Source: Adiantum capillus-veneris (Eukaryota > Streptophyta > Polypodiopsida > Polypodiales > Pteridaceae). Taken from it: a DNA stretch of 64,000 nt. Position 1 is the stretch's first letter. Each line of letters opens with the position of its first letter. The notes below the pieces were generated by a model. The model saw only the letters and a list, made by a program, of their open reading frames with translations. It was not told the origin of the DNA and searched no databases. Shown here piece by piece: positions 45,020 through 58,399 of this stretch. The stretch is taken from NCBI GenBank assembly GCA_014529385.2, contig CM043953.1, forward strand, positions 116,217,049 to 116,281,048. Direction: 5' to 3'. The translations under genes and the position numbers were made by a program.

Positions 45020-46980
45020 AGTTGACCACTTGTCTAACCCAGCTTGGATGAAGAATGACCACTTGTCTAACCTAGTTCCATTGGAGTATAGAAAGGAGAA
45101 AAATCTAAGTAATTTTTCATTTATACTTCTTTTAATCATGGAGAGCAGCAAGCTTCACCACTTGGCCAGGATAGGATGAAGGTCGACCACTTGTCCAAGC
45201 TAGCTCCATTGGAGCATGGAAAGAAGAAAACCCCCACTAATTATCCTTCTATGCTTCTTTGAATCATGGAGAGAAGAAAGTTCCACCACATGGCCAAGCT
45301 AGATTGAAGGTCGACCACATGTCCAAGCTAGCTCCATTGGAGCATGAAAAGAAGAAAACCCCCATTGATTTTCCATCTATGCTTCTTTGAACCTTGGAGA
45401 GAAGCAAGCTCCACCACATGGCCAAGTTAGGATGAAGGTCAACCACTTGTCCAAGCTAGCTCCATTGTAGCATGGAAACAAGAAAATCCCCACTAGTTAT
45501 CCATCTGTGCTTCTTTGAATCATGGAGAGATGCAAGGTCCACCACATGGCCAAGCTACGATGAAGGTCGACCACTTGTCAAATTTAGCTCCATTGAAGCA
45601 TGGAAAGAAGAAAACCCCCACTAATTATCCTTCTATGCTTCTTTGAATCATGGAGAGAATCAAGTTCCACCACATGGCCAAGCTAGATTGATGGTCGACC
45701 ACATGTCCAAGCTAGCTCCATTGGAGCATGAAAATAAGAAAACCCCCATTGATTTTCCATCTATGCTTCTTTTAACCTTGGAGAGACGGAAGTTCCACCA
45801 CATGGCCAAGTTAGAATGACGGTCAACCACTTGTCCAAGCTAGCTCCATTGTAGCATGGAAACAAGAAAATCCCCACTTGTTATCCAGCTATGCTTCTTT
45901 GAATCATGGAGAGATGCAAGGTCCACCACATGGCCAAGCTATGATGAAGGTCGACCACTCATCCAAGCTAGCTCCATTGAAGCATGGAAAGAAGAAAACC
46001 CACACTAACTATCCATTTATGCTTCTTTGAATCATGGAGAGAATCAAGTTCCACCACATGGCCAAGCTAAGATAAAGGTGGACCACATGTCCAAGCTAGC
46101 TCCATTGGAGCATGGAAAGAAGAAAACCCCCATTGATTTTCCATCTATGCTTCTTTGAATCATGGATAAAATCGAGCTCCACCACTTGGCCAAGCTAAGA
46201 TGAACATTGACCACTTGTCCAAGCTACCTCCATTGGAGCATGGAAAGAAGAAAACGCCCACTAATTATCCATCTATGCTTCTTTGAATCATGGATAGAAG
46301 CAAGCTCCACCACATGGCATAGCTAGTATGAAGGTCGACCACTTGCCCAAGCTAGCTACATTGGAGCATGGAAAGACGAAACCACCTCTATTTATACTTC
46401 TATGCTACTTTGAATCATGGAGAGAAGCAAGATCCACCACTGGCTAGGTGAAGGTAGACCAGTTTTCCAAGCTAGCTCCATTAGAGTATGGAAAGGAGAA
46501 AACCCCAAATAATTTCCCATCTATACTTCTTTGAATCATGGAGAGCAACAAGCTTCACCACTTGGCCAAGCTGGGATGAAGGTCAACCACATGTCCAAGC
46601 TATCTCCATTGGAGCATGAAAAGAAGAAAACCCCCACTGATTTTCCTTCTATGCTTCTTTGAATCATGGAGAGAAGCAAGATCCATCACATGGCCAAGCT
46701 AGGATAAAAACCGACAACTTGTCCAAGCTAGCTTGATTGGAGAATGGAAAGAAGAAAACCCCCAACTATTTTCCATCTATGCTTCTTTGAATCAAGGAGA
46801 GAAGCAAGCTCCGCCACTTGGCCAAGCTAAGATGAAGGTCGACCACTTAATTTTCCCTCTATGCTTCTTTGAATCATGGAGAGAAGCAAGCTCCACCACA
46901 TTGCTAAGCTAGGATGAAGGTTGACCACTTGTCCAAGCTAGCTCCATTGGAGCATGAAAAGAAGGAAAGCCCCACCAATG
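45020..46980. repeat. 128-bp satellite array, third block
   Basis: About 15 monomers in the forward orientation. Sub-variants alternate (for example AACCTTGGAGAG and GAAACAAGAAAATCCCCACT versions) and are found again, reversed, in the next block. Confidence 0.95.
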
Positions 46981-49900
46981 TTTGGGTTCTTCTTTCCATG
47001 CTCTAATGGAGCTAGTTTGGACAAGTGGTCGACCTTCATCCTAGCTTGTCCATAAGGTGGAGCTTGCTTCTCTCCATGATTCAAAGAAGCATATATGGAG
47101 AATTAGTGGGGGGTTTTTTCTTTCCATGCTCCAACGGAGCTAGCTTGGACAAGTCGTCGACCTTCATCCTAGCTTGGATATGTGGTGGAGCTTGCTTCTC
47201 TCCATGATTCAAAGAAGCATAGAGGGAAAATTAAGTGGTCGACCTTCATCTTAGCTTGACCAAGTGGTGAAGCTTGCTTCTCTCCATGATTCAAAGTAGC
47301 ATAGATGGATAATTAGAGGTGATTTTCTTCTTTCTATGCTCCAATGGACCTAGCTTAGACAAGTGGTGGACCTTTATACTAGCTTGGCCAGGTGGTGTAG
47401 CTTGCTTTTCTCCATGATGCAAAGAAGCATAGATGGAAAAACGGTGGGTGTTTTCTTCTTTCCATGCTCCAAAAGAGCTAACTTGGACAAGTGATCAACC
47501 TTGATCCTAGCTTGGCCAAGTGGTGGAGCTTGCTTGTCTCCATGATTCAAAGAATCATAGATGGAATATCGGCTGGGGGTTTTCCTTTTATTTCATTGCG
47601 CCAATGGGAGCTAGCTTGTAAAGTGGTCGCCTTTCATCCTAGCTTGGCCATGTTGTCGAGGGTGCTTCTATCCATGATGTCAAAGAAGCATAGATGGAAA
47701 TCAGGGTGGGGGTTTTTTCTTTTCCATGATGCAAAGAAGCATAGATGGAAAAATGGGTGTTTTTTCTTTCCATGCTAGGAGCTCAAATTAGGGCAATTGG
47801 TGGTGACCTTCATACTAGCTTGACATGTGGTGGAGCTTGCTTCTATCCATGATTCTTGATCAAAGAAGCATAGATGGAAAATCAATGGGGGTTTCTTCTT
47901 TCAATGCTCCAATGAGTAGCTTGGAAGTGGTCCACCTTCATTCCTTAGCTTGGTCACATGTGGTGGAGCTTGCTTCTCTCCATGATTCAGAGAGCATGTA
48001 GATCGGCAATTGGGACCTTATACTATGGGGATTTTCTTTTTTCATGCTGCCAATGGTAGAGCTAGCTTGGACAAGTGGTCCACCTTCATCCTAGCTTGGC
48101 CATATGGTGGAGCTTGCGCCTCTCCATGATTTAAAGAAGCATAGATGGATAATTGGTGGGGATTTGATTGTTTCCATGCTCCGATGGAGCTAGCTTGGAC
48201 AAGTGGTTGACCTTCATCCTAACTTGGGCATGTGGTGGAGCTTGATTCTCTCCATGATTCAAAGAAGCCTAGATGGAAAATCAATGGGGGTTTTCTTCTT
48301 TTCATGCTCCAATGGAGCTAGCTTGGACATGTGGTCAACCTTCAATCTAGCTTGGCCAAGTCGTGGAACTTGCTTCTCTCCACCATTCAAAGAAGCATAG
48401 AAGGATAATTAGCTGGGGTTTTCTTCTTTCCATGCTGCAATGGAGCTAGCTTGGACAAGTAGTCAACCTTCATCCTAACTTGGCCAAGCCGTGGAGCTTG
48501 CTGCTCTCCATGAGTAAAAAAAGTATAAATGGAAAATTAATTGGGGTTTTCTTCTTTCTATCCTCCAGCGGAGCTAGGTTAGACAAGTGGTAAACCTTCA
48601 TCCAAGCTTCGCCAAGTGGTGGAGCTTGCTTCTCTCCATGATTCAAAGTAGCATAGATGGATAATTTGAGGTGGTTCTCTTCTTTCCATGCTCCAATGGA
48701 GCTAGCTTAGACAAGTGGTCGACCTTCATACTAGCTTAGCCAAGTGGTGGAGCTTGTTGCTCTCCATGATTCAAAGAAGTATAGATGGGAAATTAGTTAG
48801 GGTTTTCTCCTTTCCATACTCCAATGGAGCTAGCTTGGACAAGTGGTCTACCTTCACCCTAGCTTGGCCAAGTGGTGGAGCTTGCTTCTCTCCGTGATTC
48901 AAAGTAGCATAGAAGTATAAATAGAGGTGGTTTCGTCTTTCCATGCTCCAATGGAGCTAGCTTGGGCAAGTGGTCGACCTTCATACTAGCTATGACATGT
49001 GGTGGAGCTTGTGTCTATCCATTATTCAAAGAAGCATAGATGGATAATTAGTGGGGGTTTTCTTCTTGCCATGCTCCAATGGAGCTAGCTTGGACAAGTG
49101 GTCAATGTTCATCTTAGCTTGGCCAAGTGGAGGAGCTTGCTTTTATCCATGATTCAAAGAAGCATAGATGGAAAATCAGTGGGGGTTTTCTTCTTTCCAT
49201 GCTCCAATCGAGCTAGCTTGGACAAGTGGTCCACCTTTATCTTAGGTTGGCCATGTGGTGGAACTTGATTGTCTCCATGATTCAAAGAAGCATAGATGGA
49301 TAGTTAGTGTGGGTTTTCTTCTTTCCATGCTTCAGTGGAGCTAGCTTGGACAAGTGGTCGACCTTGATCCTAGCTTGGCCATGTGGTGGACGTTGCATCT
49401 CTCCATGATTCAAAGAAGCATAGATGGATAACTAGTGGGGGTTTTCTTGTTTCCATGCTACAATGGAGCTAGCTTGGACAAGTGGTTGACCTTCATCCTA
49501 ACTTGGCCATGTGGTGGAGCTTGCTTCTCTCCAAGGTTCAAAGAAGCATAGATGGAAAATCAATGGGGGTTTTCTTCTTTTCATGCTCCAATGGAGCCAG
49601 CTTGGCCATGTGGTCGACCTTCAATCTAGCTTGGACATGTAGTTGACCTTCAATCTAGCTTGGCCATGTGGTGGAACTTGCTTCTCTCCATGATTCAAAG
49701 AAGCATAGAAGGATAATTAGTGGGGTTTGTCTTCTTTCCATGCTCCAATGGAGCTAGCTTGGACAAGTTTTCTATCCTCGCCAAGTGGTGAAGCTTGCTG
49801 CTCTCGATTTAAAGAAGTATAAATGAAAAATTACTTAGAGTTTTCTCCTTTCTATACTCCAATGAAGCTAGGTTAAACAAGTGGTCAACCTTCATCCAAG

Positions 49901-51065
49901 CTTGGCCAAGTGGTGGAGCTTGATTCTCTCCATGATTCAAAGTAGCATAGATAGATAATTAGAGGTGATTCTCTTCTATCTATGCTCCAATAGAGCTAGC
50001 TTGGACAAGTGGTCAACCTTCATACTAGCTTGGCCAAGTGGTGGAGCTTTCTTCTCTCCATGATTCAAAGAAGCATAGATGGGAAACCGGTGGGGGTTTC
50101 CTTCTTTCCATGCTCCAACGGAGCTATCTTGGACTAGTGGTCGACCTTCATCTTAGCTTGGCCAAGTGTTGGAGCTTGCTTGTCTCCATGATTCAAATGA
50201 CCATAGATGGAAAACTGGTGGGGGTTTTCTTCTTTCCATGCTCCAATTGAGCTAGCTTAGACATGTGGTCGACCTTCATCCTAGCTTGGCTATATGATGG
50301 ATCTTGCTTCTGTCCATGATTCAAAGAATCATAGATGGATAATGAGGGGGGGTTTTCTTCTTTCCATGCTACAATGGAGGTAGATTGGACAAGTGGTCAA
50401 CCTTCATCGTAGTGTGGCCATATTGTGGAGCTTGCTTCTCTCCATGATTCATAGAAGCATAGAGGGAAAATTAGCTTTTCTTTTTTTGATGCTCCAATGG
50501 AGCTAGCTTGGACAAGTGGTCAACCTTCATGCTAGCTTGGCCATGTGGTGGAGTTAACTTCTCTGCATGATTCAAAGAAGCATAGAGAGAAAATTAGTGG
50601 GGCTTTTCTTTTTTCCATGCTCAAATGGAGCTAGCTTGGACAAGTGGTCGATTTTTATCCTAGCTTGGCCATGTGGTGGAGCTTGATTGTCTCCATGATT
50701 CAAAGAAGCATAGAAGGAAAATCATTGGGGGTTTTCTTATTTTCTTGCTCCAATGGAGATAGCTTGGACATGTGGTTGACCTTCATCCTAGCTTGGCCAA
50801 GTGGTGGATCTTGTTGCTCTCCACGATTCAAAGAAGTATAGATGGGAAACTAGTTGGGGTTTTCTCCTTTCCATACTCCAATGGAGCTAGCTTGGACAAG
50901 TGGTCTACCTTCATCCTAGCTTGGCCAAGTGGTGGAGATTGCTTCTCTCCATGATTCAAAGTAGCATAGAAGTATAAATAGAGGTGGTTTCGTCTTTGCA
51001 TGCTCCAATGGAGATAGCTTGGGCAAGTGGTCGACCTTCATACTAGCTATGCCATGTGGTGAAGC
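46981..51065. repeat. 128-bp satellite array, inverted block
   Basis: From about 46980 the monomers are reverse complements of those to the left (CTTCTTTCCATGCTCCAATG, GAGCTAGCTTGGACAAGTGG). About 32 monomers are present. A stretch at about 47580-48060 has many small insertions and deletions, unlike the rest. The variant beginning GGGCAAGTGGTCGACC at 48964 recurs at 51021, showing a higher-order period of about 2.06 kb (16 monomers). Confidence 0.95.
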
Positions 51066-51809
51066 TGTTAAGTAGGGAGCCTGATTTACCCTTGTAATTT
51101 TCTGTGGTAAAAGCGCACATTTGTAAGGCCCCCATTATGAGGAGAATCCATCGTGCGTGAAGGAAAATCACTCATCGGAAACCAAAATTTTCACGGACAA
51201 GAATCATGGGCAACTTTAAAGGCCTCGGGGGCGGAGGCCGCCGAGACTTTTTTTTTCTCCGGAATATTATGGCCGGACGGCAGTCGGAAAGTGGTCGGAA
51301 AACAATCGGTCGGTTGGCCGATGGTCGGAAGTCAATGGCCGGTGGCCGGTGGCCGAATTCAAAAGCGGACTTGTCTTCTCAAGGGCGGCCACACATGGGC
51401 GGATTGGAGGGTCCGATTTGGACTTATTCGCACAAGGGCGGCTACACATGGCTATCTCTCATAAGAGAGGGCAGCCCTTTTGGCCTATAAAAGGAGGCCA
51501 TTTCTACACACATTTCATAGTGTGAAGTTGATGCAACAAGGTGAGTGTGAGGTGGTGAGAGTGAAGCAAGGCGGGAGCTCCATTAAGGGTATAATTCCTT
51601 TGTAAACTACATCTTGTTTTGAAGTGCTAAAGCCATTGAGTGGCTGCTTTCCCGTGGGCGTAGCCCACATTGGGTGAACCACGTATATCGTGTGTACTCT
51701 CTCTCTCTCTCTCTCTCTCTCTACTCTATTATCTCGTGTATATAAATCTGTCTCTCTCCATTAAGTAATCTACTCAATTATCTATTTAGCTACGTCTTAT
51801 TTCCTAACA
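51066..51809 (+). repeat. Copia 2, 5' LTR
   Basis: 744 bp. It contains a GGCCGGTGGCC-rich segment, a TATAAAA box and a (CT)n run near 51700-51722, and ends CCTAACA. Confidence 0.95.
51486..51492 (+). promoter_or_regulatory. TATA box of copia 2 5' LTR
   Basis: GCCTATAAAAGGAGGCC is a strong plant TATA box. Transcription would be expected to start about 30 bases downstream, near CACATTTCATAG. The same box is at 56263-56269 in the 3' LTR. Confidence 0.75.
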
Positions 51810-51826
51810 ACTAGTATCAGAGCAAG
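51810..51826 (+). promoter_or_regulatory. Copia 2 primer binding site (altered)
   Basis: ACTAGTATCAGAGCAAGG follows the LTR. It matches the Met-tRNA-type TGGTATCAGAGC except at the first bases (CTAG for TGG), which would weaken priming. Confidence 0.7.
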
Positions 51827-51882
51827 GTTTGCTCGTAGCTAAATTATCTCAAGGAAAGGATTCCTTGAATTGAGTGGGAGTT

Positions 51883-54800
51883 ATGGCGGAGGAAGGGAAG
51901 CTCAAGATTGAGAAGTTCAACGGCAAAAACTACCAACATTGGAAGATGCAGATTGAAGACTATCTCTACCAGAAGGACCTCTATTTGCCACTAGGCGGTC
52001 TTGCGAAGAAGCCCGCAACAATGGCAGATGAAGCATGGATTGTCCTTGATCAAAAGGCACTGGGAACAATCCGGTTAAGCTTGGCGTCAACGGTGGCCTT
52101 CAATGTTTCGGAGATGAAGACCACGGAGGACTTGATGAAGTCACTTGACGACTTCTACGAGAAACCATCGGCATCCAATAAGGTATTTCTTATGAAGCGC
52201 TTGTTCAATCTAAAGATGGCAGAGAATGGTTCAGTTGCAGAACACCTAAATGACTTTAACACAAACATAAGTCAACTTCGATCAGTGAAAATCAATTTCA
52301 CTGACGAAGTGCGAGCTCTCCTTATACTATCATCTCTACCGAATAGTTGGGACAGCCTTGTGATGGCTGTAAGTAATTCTATCTCTGGCACAAATACTCT
52401 TAAGTTTGATGATGTTGTGGGTGTTCTCCTAAGCGAGGAAATGCGAAGGAGAAGCACAGGAGAATCATCAAGTGCTGCACTATCAGTGGAAACAAGAGGA
52501 AGGCTTAAGGAGAGGTTCAAAAACCAAAAGGGTCCCGATCGCTCAAGGCGGAGCAAGTCACGCACAAAGTCAGTTCTTGGATGTTGGAACTGCGGCAAGA
52601 AGGGCCACGTCAAGAAGGATTGCTGGTCCAAGAAGAAGAAGGAGATAGAGTCTCAAAACAACAAGCCAACATCGGAGTCCAATGTGGCAGGTAAAGTAGA
52701 GCAAGATGCTCTAATTCTCTCATTAGACAATATGTCTAATTCCTGGATAGTAGATTCCGGGGCTTCATTCCATGCGACACCACACAAGCAACATTTCCAA
52801 GACTACACCAAAGGTAATTTTGGGTATGTATACTTGGGAGATGATGAAGCTTGTGAGATTGTCGGCAAAGGTACAGTTTCTGTCAAAACTGCTAACGGAA
52901 ATGAATGGAAGCTTAAAGATGTTAGGCATGTTCCTTCTCTTCGCAAAAATTTGATCTCTACAAGACAATTGGACGATGAAGGTCACAACATTGCATTCGG
53001 AAACAAACGGTGGAAGATCTCAAAGGGATCTTTGGTGATTGCCAAGGGTGAAAAAGTCGGTACACTTTACTTGTGTACTAATAACACGCAACCTTCACCT
53101 TGTGCAGCAACTACAGAAGTTGACAGTGCGGTGTGGCACTACCGACTTGGGCATATGAGTGCCAAAGGAATGCAAATCCTTCAAACAAAGAAGCTTCTAC
53201 CAGGTTTGAAAGAAGTGGACTTAGAGTTCTATGAAGATTGTGTTTATGGTAAACAAAAGAGGGTAAAATTTCAAAATTCAGTAAATGAAAGAAAAAATAA
53301 AAAACTTGAGTTGGTTCATTCTGATGTTTGGGGTCCTGCAAGTACACCATCACTTGGTGGCTCATTGTACTATGTAACATTCATAGACGATGCGACTAGA
53401 AAAACATGGGTTTATGTCATAAAGAATAAATCCGATGTATTTTCCATATTTCAAAGGTGGAAAGCCTTTGTGGAGAATGAAACAGGTACCAAGGTTAAAT
53501 GCCTCAGATCCGACAATGGAGGCGAATATTGCCGCCAAGCTTTTGTGCTAGCAATGGCATTCGGAGGCAAAGGACAACCCCAAGGACACCTCAACAAAAT
53601 GGGATTTCAGAAAGGATGAACAGGACAATCATGGAACGAGCACAAAACATGTGGCTACATGCAGGCCTACCGCTTGAGCTTTGGGCGGAAGCTGTAAGTA
53701 CGTCTGTGTACTTAATCAATCGGTCACCCTCAGCGGCATTGGATGGGGGAGTTCCAGAAGAGGCATGGACAGGTAAACCGGTGAATTATCCATTTCTCAA
53801 AGTGTTTGGGTGTGAGGCTTTCATGCACATAGATAGAAGCCTAAGATCAAAGTTAGATGCAAAGTCCAAAAAGTGTTTCTTCATTGGCTATGGAGAAGGA
53901 GACTTTGGGTATCACCTATGGAATCCTGAAGATGGTAAAATCTTAAGGAGTAGGGATGTAATTTTTAACGAACAAAATATGTACAAAGATTACTTGGAAA
54001 GAAAACAAACAAAAGAAACAGGTGATGAGTACATGGAGCTTGAGGACGGTGAAGACTCAAGGACTGCAAACGGTGACAATGTGCAACAACGTCAACCAAA
54101 TGAGGAGCCTCAACCTATTCCCCGAAGATCTACAAGAGCAAGTAGACCTCCAGAAAGGTTTGTTCCTTCCTTCAGCCATCTCTTCATCTCAGATTCTGGA
54201 GAGCCGGAATCATATGAAGAATCTATGCAACATGAATCCAAAGAAGAATGGACGAAGAGCATGCAAGTGGAGATGGACTCACTATATCGCAACCAAACAT
54301 GGGAGTTGGTTGAGTTGCCTAAAGGTAAGCGGGCACTTCAAAACAAATGGGTGTACAAGCTAAAGGAAGAAGAAGGTGGGAAGAAAAGGTACAAGTCTAG
54401 GCTTGTGGTAAAAGGTTTTTCTCAAAAGAAAGGTATTGACTTCAATGAAATATTTTCTCCTGTTGTAAAAATGAACTCAATTAGGCTTGTCTTAAGCCTT
54501 GTGGCTTCTCATGATCTAAATCTCGAGCAAATGGATGTAAATACGGCATTCCCTCACGGTGACTTAGAGGAGGAAATCTACATGCTTCAACCAAAGGGGT
54601 ATGAAGTAAAAGGTAAGGAGAAAATGGTTTGCAGATTAAAGAAGAGCTTGTATGGTTTAAAGCAAGCATAAAGACAATGGTACTTGAAGTTTGATTGATG
54701 GATGTTGAATCATGGATTCACAAGATGCAACTCGGATCACTGCGTCTACACGGAGAATTTGGGATATGGGAAATTCATCATCCTAATGTTGTATGTTGAT

Positions 54801-55754
54801 GACATGTTGATTGCAAGTGCTAACATGCAGGACATCAAAGACCTAAAAGAGGAGCTGTCCAAATCTTTTTCAATGAAAGATTTAGGTGCTGCAAAGAGGA
54901 TACTTGGTATGAAAATATCAAGGGACAGGACGAAGAAGACAATAAAGCTATCTCAAGAAGATTACATCAAGAAGGTACTAGAAAGGTTTGCAATGCAAAA
55001 TGCAAAACCAGTTTCTACACCTTTGGCTGGTCATTTTAAACTAACGAAGGATATGTGTCCAAAGACACAAGAGGAGATAGCCTATATGTCTAAAGTTCCA
55101 TATGCTGCAACGGTAGGTTCTCTAATGTATGCTATGGTCTGGACAAGGCCAGACATTGCACATGCAGTGGGAGTTGTGAGTAGATTCATGGACAACCCAG
55201 GTAAAGAGCATTGGGAAGCTGTGAAGTGGATACTTAGGTATCTAAAAGGGACAACAACAAATGCTTTGTATTTTGGAGGAACTGATATTTTTCTAGAAGG
55301 GTATGCTGATGCAGATATGGCAGGTGACAAAGATACTCGAAGGAGCACTATAGGCTATGTGTTCACGGTTGGAGGCACAGCAGTAAGCTGGGCTTCAAAG
55401 CTGTAGAAAGTGGTTTCACTTTCTACCACGGAAACAGAGTATGTAGCAATGACGGAGGCAAGCAAAGAAATTCTGTGGCTTCACAGATTCTTAGAAGAGC
55501 TTGGATTCAAACAAGACAATTGTTTCTTGTACAGTGATAGCCAAAGCGCTATCCATCTTGCGAAGAACTCAGCCTTTCATTCAAGGACAAAGCACATTGA
55601 GGTGAGATATCACTTCATACGCACTCTTTTGGAAGAGGGACAACTAAAGCTAGGAAAGGTGCATACAAGTGAAAATCCTGCAGACATGTTTACAAAGGTG
55701 GTCAACAAGGAGAAGTTGAGCTTTTGCTCATCTTCAATCGGCATTCAAGGATAA
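51883..55754 (+). pseudogene. Copia 2 gag-pol polyprotein (broken)
   Basis: The ATG at 51883 starts Gag (MAEEGKLKIEKFNGKNYQHW), with knuckle CWNCGKKGHVKKDC at about residue 234. The protease motif WIVDSGASFH at about residue 288 is intact. Integrase has YRLGHMSAKGM, HSDVWGP, LRSDNGGEY and NGISERMN; its Cys pair reads FYEDCVYGK, with one zinc Cys lost. A frameshift lies at about 53535-53550. Reverse transcriptase has LEQMDVNTAF and LYVDDMLIA, and RNase H has ADADMAGD, TETEYVA and SDSQSAIHLA. Stops occur at 54669, about 54697 and about 55404 (TAG where relatives have Gln). It ends at 55754. Apart from these lesions it is well preserved. Confidence 0.92.
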
Positions 55755-55802
55755 GAAGCGAGAATGGAAAGCAGTCATAGGTTTGGTTTAGAGATCAGTC
55801 TC

Positions 55803-55814
55803 CAAGTGGGAGAT
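55803..55814 (+). promoter_or_regulatory. Copia 2 polypurine tract
   Basis: CAAGTGGGAGAT directly precedes the 3' LTR. Confidence 0.85.
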
Positions 55815-56578
55815 TGTTAAGTATGGAGCCTGATTTACCCTTGTAATTTTCTGTGGTAAAAGCGCACATTTGTAAGGCCCCCATTATGAGGAGAAGCCAT
55901 CGTGCATGAAGGAAAATCACTCACCGGAAACCAAAATTTTCACGGACAAGAATCAGGGGCAACTTTAAAGGCCTCGGGGGCGGAGGCCCCCAAGACTTTT
56001 TTTTTCGCCGGAATATTATGGCCGGACGGCAGCCGGAAAGTGGTCGGAAAACAATCGGTCGGTTGGCCGATGGTCGAAAGTCAATGGCCGGTGGCCGATG
56101 GTCGGAAGTCAATGGCCGGTGGCCAGTGGCCAAATTCAAAAGCGGACTTGTCTTCTCAAGGGCGGCCACACATGGGCGGATTGGAGGGTCCGATTTGGAC
56201 TTATTCGCACAAGGGCGGCTACACATGGCTGTCTCTCATAAGAGAGGGCAGCCATTTTGGCCTATAAAAGGAGGCCATTTCTACACACATTTCATAGTGT
56301 GAAGTTGATGCAACAAGGTGAGTGTGAGGTGGTGAGAGTGAAGCAAGGCGGGAGCTCCATTAAGGGTATAATCCCTTTGTAAACTACTTCTAGTTTTGAA
56401 GTGCTAAAGCCATTGAGTGGCTGCTTTCCCATGGACGTAGCCCACATTGGGTGAACCACGTATATCGTGTGTACTCTCTCTCTCTCTCTCTACTCTATAA
56501 TATCGTGTATATAAATCTGTCTCTCTCCATTAAGTAATCTACTCAATTATCTATTTAGCTACGTCTTATTTCCTAACA
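55815..56578 (+). repeat. Copia 2, 3' LTR
   Basis: 764 bp. Compared with the 5' LTR it has one more copy of the GGCCGATGGTCGGAAGTC unit and a shorter (CT)n run. Confidence 0.95.
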
Positions 56579-58399
56579 GAAGCTTGCTTCTATCCATGAT
56601 TCAAAGAAGCATAGATGGATAATAAGTGGGGGTTTTCTTCTTTCTATGCTCCAATGGAGCTAGCTTGGACAAGTGGTCAATGTTCATCTTAGCTTGGCCA
56701 AGTGGTGAAGCTTCCTTTTATCCATGATTCAAAGAAGCATAGATGGAAAATTAGTGGGGGTTTTCTTCTTTCCATGCTTCAATGGAGCTAGCTTGGACAA
56801 GTGGTCCACCTTTATCTAAGCTTGGCCATGTGGTGGAACTTGATTCTCTCCATGATTCAAAGAAGCATAGATGGATAGTTAGTGGGGGTTTTCTACTTTC
56901 CATGCTTCAATGGAGCTAGCTTGGACAAGTGGTCGACCTTCATCCTAGCTTGGCCATGTGGTGGACCTTGCATCTCTCCATGATTTAAAGAAGCATAGAT
57001 GGATAACTAGTGGGGGTTTTCTTGTTTCCATGCTACAATGGAGCTAGCTTGGACAAGTGGTTGACCTTCATCCTAACTTGGCCATGTGGTGGAGCTTGCT
57101 TCTCTCCAAGGTTCAAAGAAGCATAGATGGAAAATCAATGGGGGTTTTCTTCTTTTCATGCTCCAATGGAGCTAGCTTGGACATCGACCTTCAATCTAGC
57201 TTGGCCATGTGGTGGAACTTTCTTCTCTCCATGATTCAAAGAAGCATAGAAGGATAATTAGTGGGGGTTTTCTTCTTTCCATGATCCAATGGAGCTAGCT
57301 TGGACAAGTGGTGGACCTTCATCCTGGCTTGGCCATATAGTGGAGCTTATGTATCTCCATGATTTAAAGAAGCATAGATGGATAATTAGTGGGGATTTGC
57401 TTTTTTCCATGCTCTGATGGACCTAGCTTGGACAAGTGGTTGACCTTCATCCTAATTTGGCCATGTGGTGGAGCTTTCTTCTCTCCATGATTGAAAGAAG
57501 CATAGATGGAAAATCAATGTGGGTTTTCTTCTTTTCATGCTCTAATGGAGCTAGCTTGGACATGTGGTCAACCTTTAATCTAGCTCGGCCATGTGGTGGA
57601 ACTTGCTTGTCTCCACCAGTCACAGAAGCATAGAAGGATAATTAGTGGGGGTTTTCTTCTTTCCATGTTGCAATGGAGCTAGCTTGGACAAGTGGTCAAT
57701 CTTCATCCTAACCTGGCCAAGCCGTGGAGCTTGCTGCTCTCCATGAGTAAAAGAAGTATAAATGGAAAAGTAATTGGGGTTTTCTCCTTTCTATTCTCCA
57801 ATGGAGCTAGGTTAGACAAGTGGTAAACCTTCATCCAAGCTTGGACAAGTGGTGGAGCTTGCTTCTCTCCATGACTCAAAGTAGCATAGATGGATAATTT
57901 GAGGTGGTTCTCTTCTTTCCATGCTCCAATGGAGCTAGCTTAGACAAGTGGTCGACCTTCATAACAGCTTGGCCAAGTTGTGGATCTTTCCTATCTCCAT
58001 GATTTAAAGAAGAATAGTTGGAAAATAGGTGAAGGTTTTCTTCTTTTCATGCTCCAATGGAGCTATCTTGGACAAGTGGTTGACCTTCATCTTAGCTTGG
58101 CCAACTGGTGGAGCTTGCTTGTCTCCATGATTCAAACAACCATAGATTGAAACTTTGTGGGGGTTTTCTTCTTTCCATGCTCCAGTTGAGCTAGCTTGGA
58201 CATGTGGGTGACCTTCATCCTAGCTTGGCCATGTGGTGGAGCTTGCTTTTGTCCATGATTCAAAGAAGCATAGATGGATAATGAGTGGGGGTTTTCTTCT
58301 TTCCATGCTCCAATGGAGCTAGCTTGGACAAGTGGTCAACCTTCATCCTAGCGTGGCCATGTTGTGGAGCTTGCTTCTGGCCATGATTTATAGAAGCAT

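Larger units (their letters stand above)
51066..56578 (+). mobile_element. Ty1-copia retrotransposon 2 (5.51 kb, full-length, decayed)
   Basis: LTRs of 744 and 764 bp (TGTTAAG...CCTAACA) with a perfect 5-bp target duplication GAAGC (51061-51065 and 56579-56583). The LTRs differ at roughly 20 positions by eye plus an extra copy of a GGCCGATGGTCGGAAGTCAA unit in the right one. The insertion splits a satellite monomer. The gag-pol has one frameshift and three stops. Confidence 0.95.

Noticed and set aside
51153-51490. Open frames of about 95-120 codons in both copia 2 LTRs (also 55902-56302)
   Set aside because: They lie in LTR sequence across the promoter, overlap in several frames and on both strands, and reflect the GC-rich composition.
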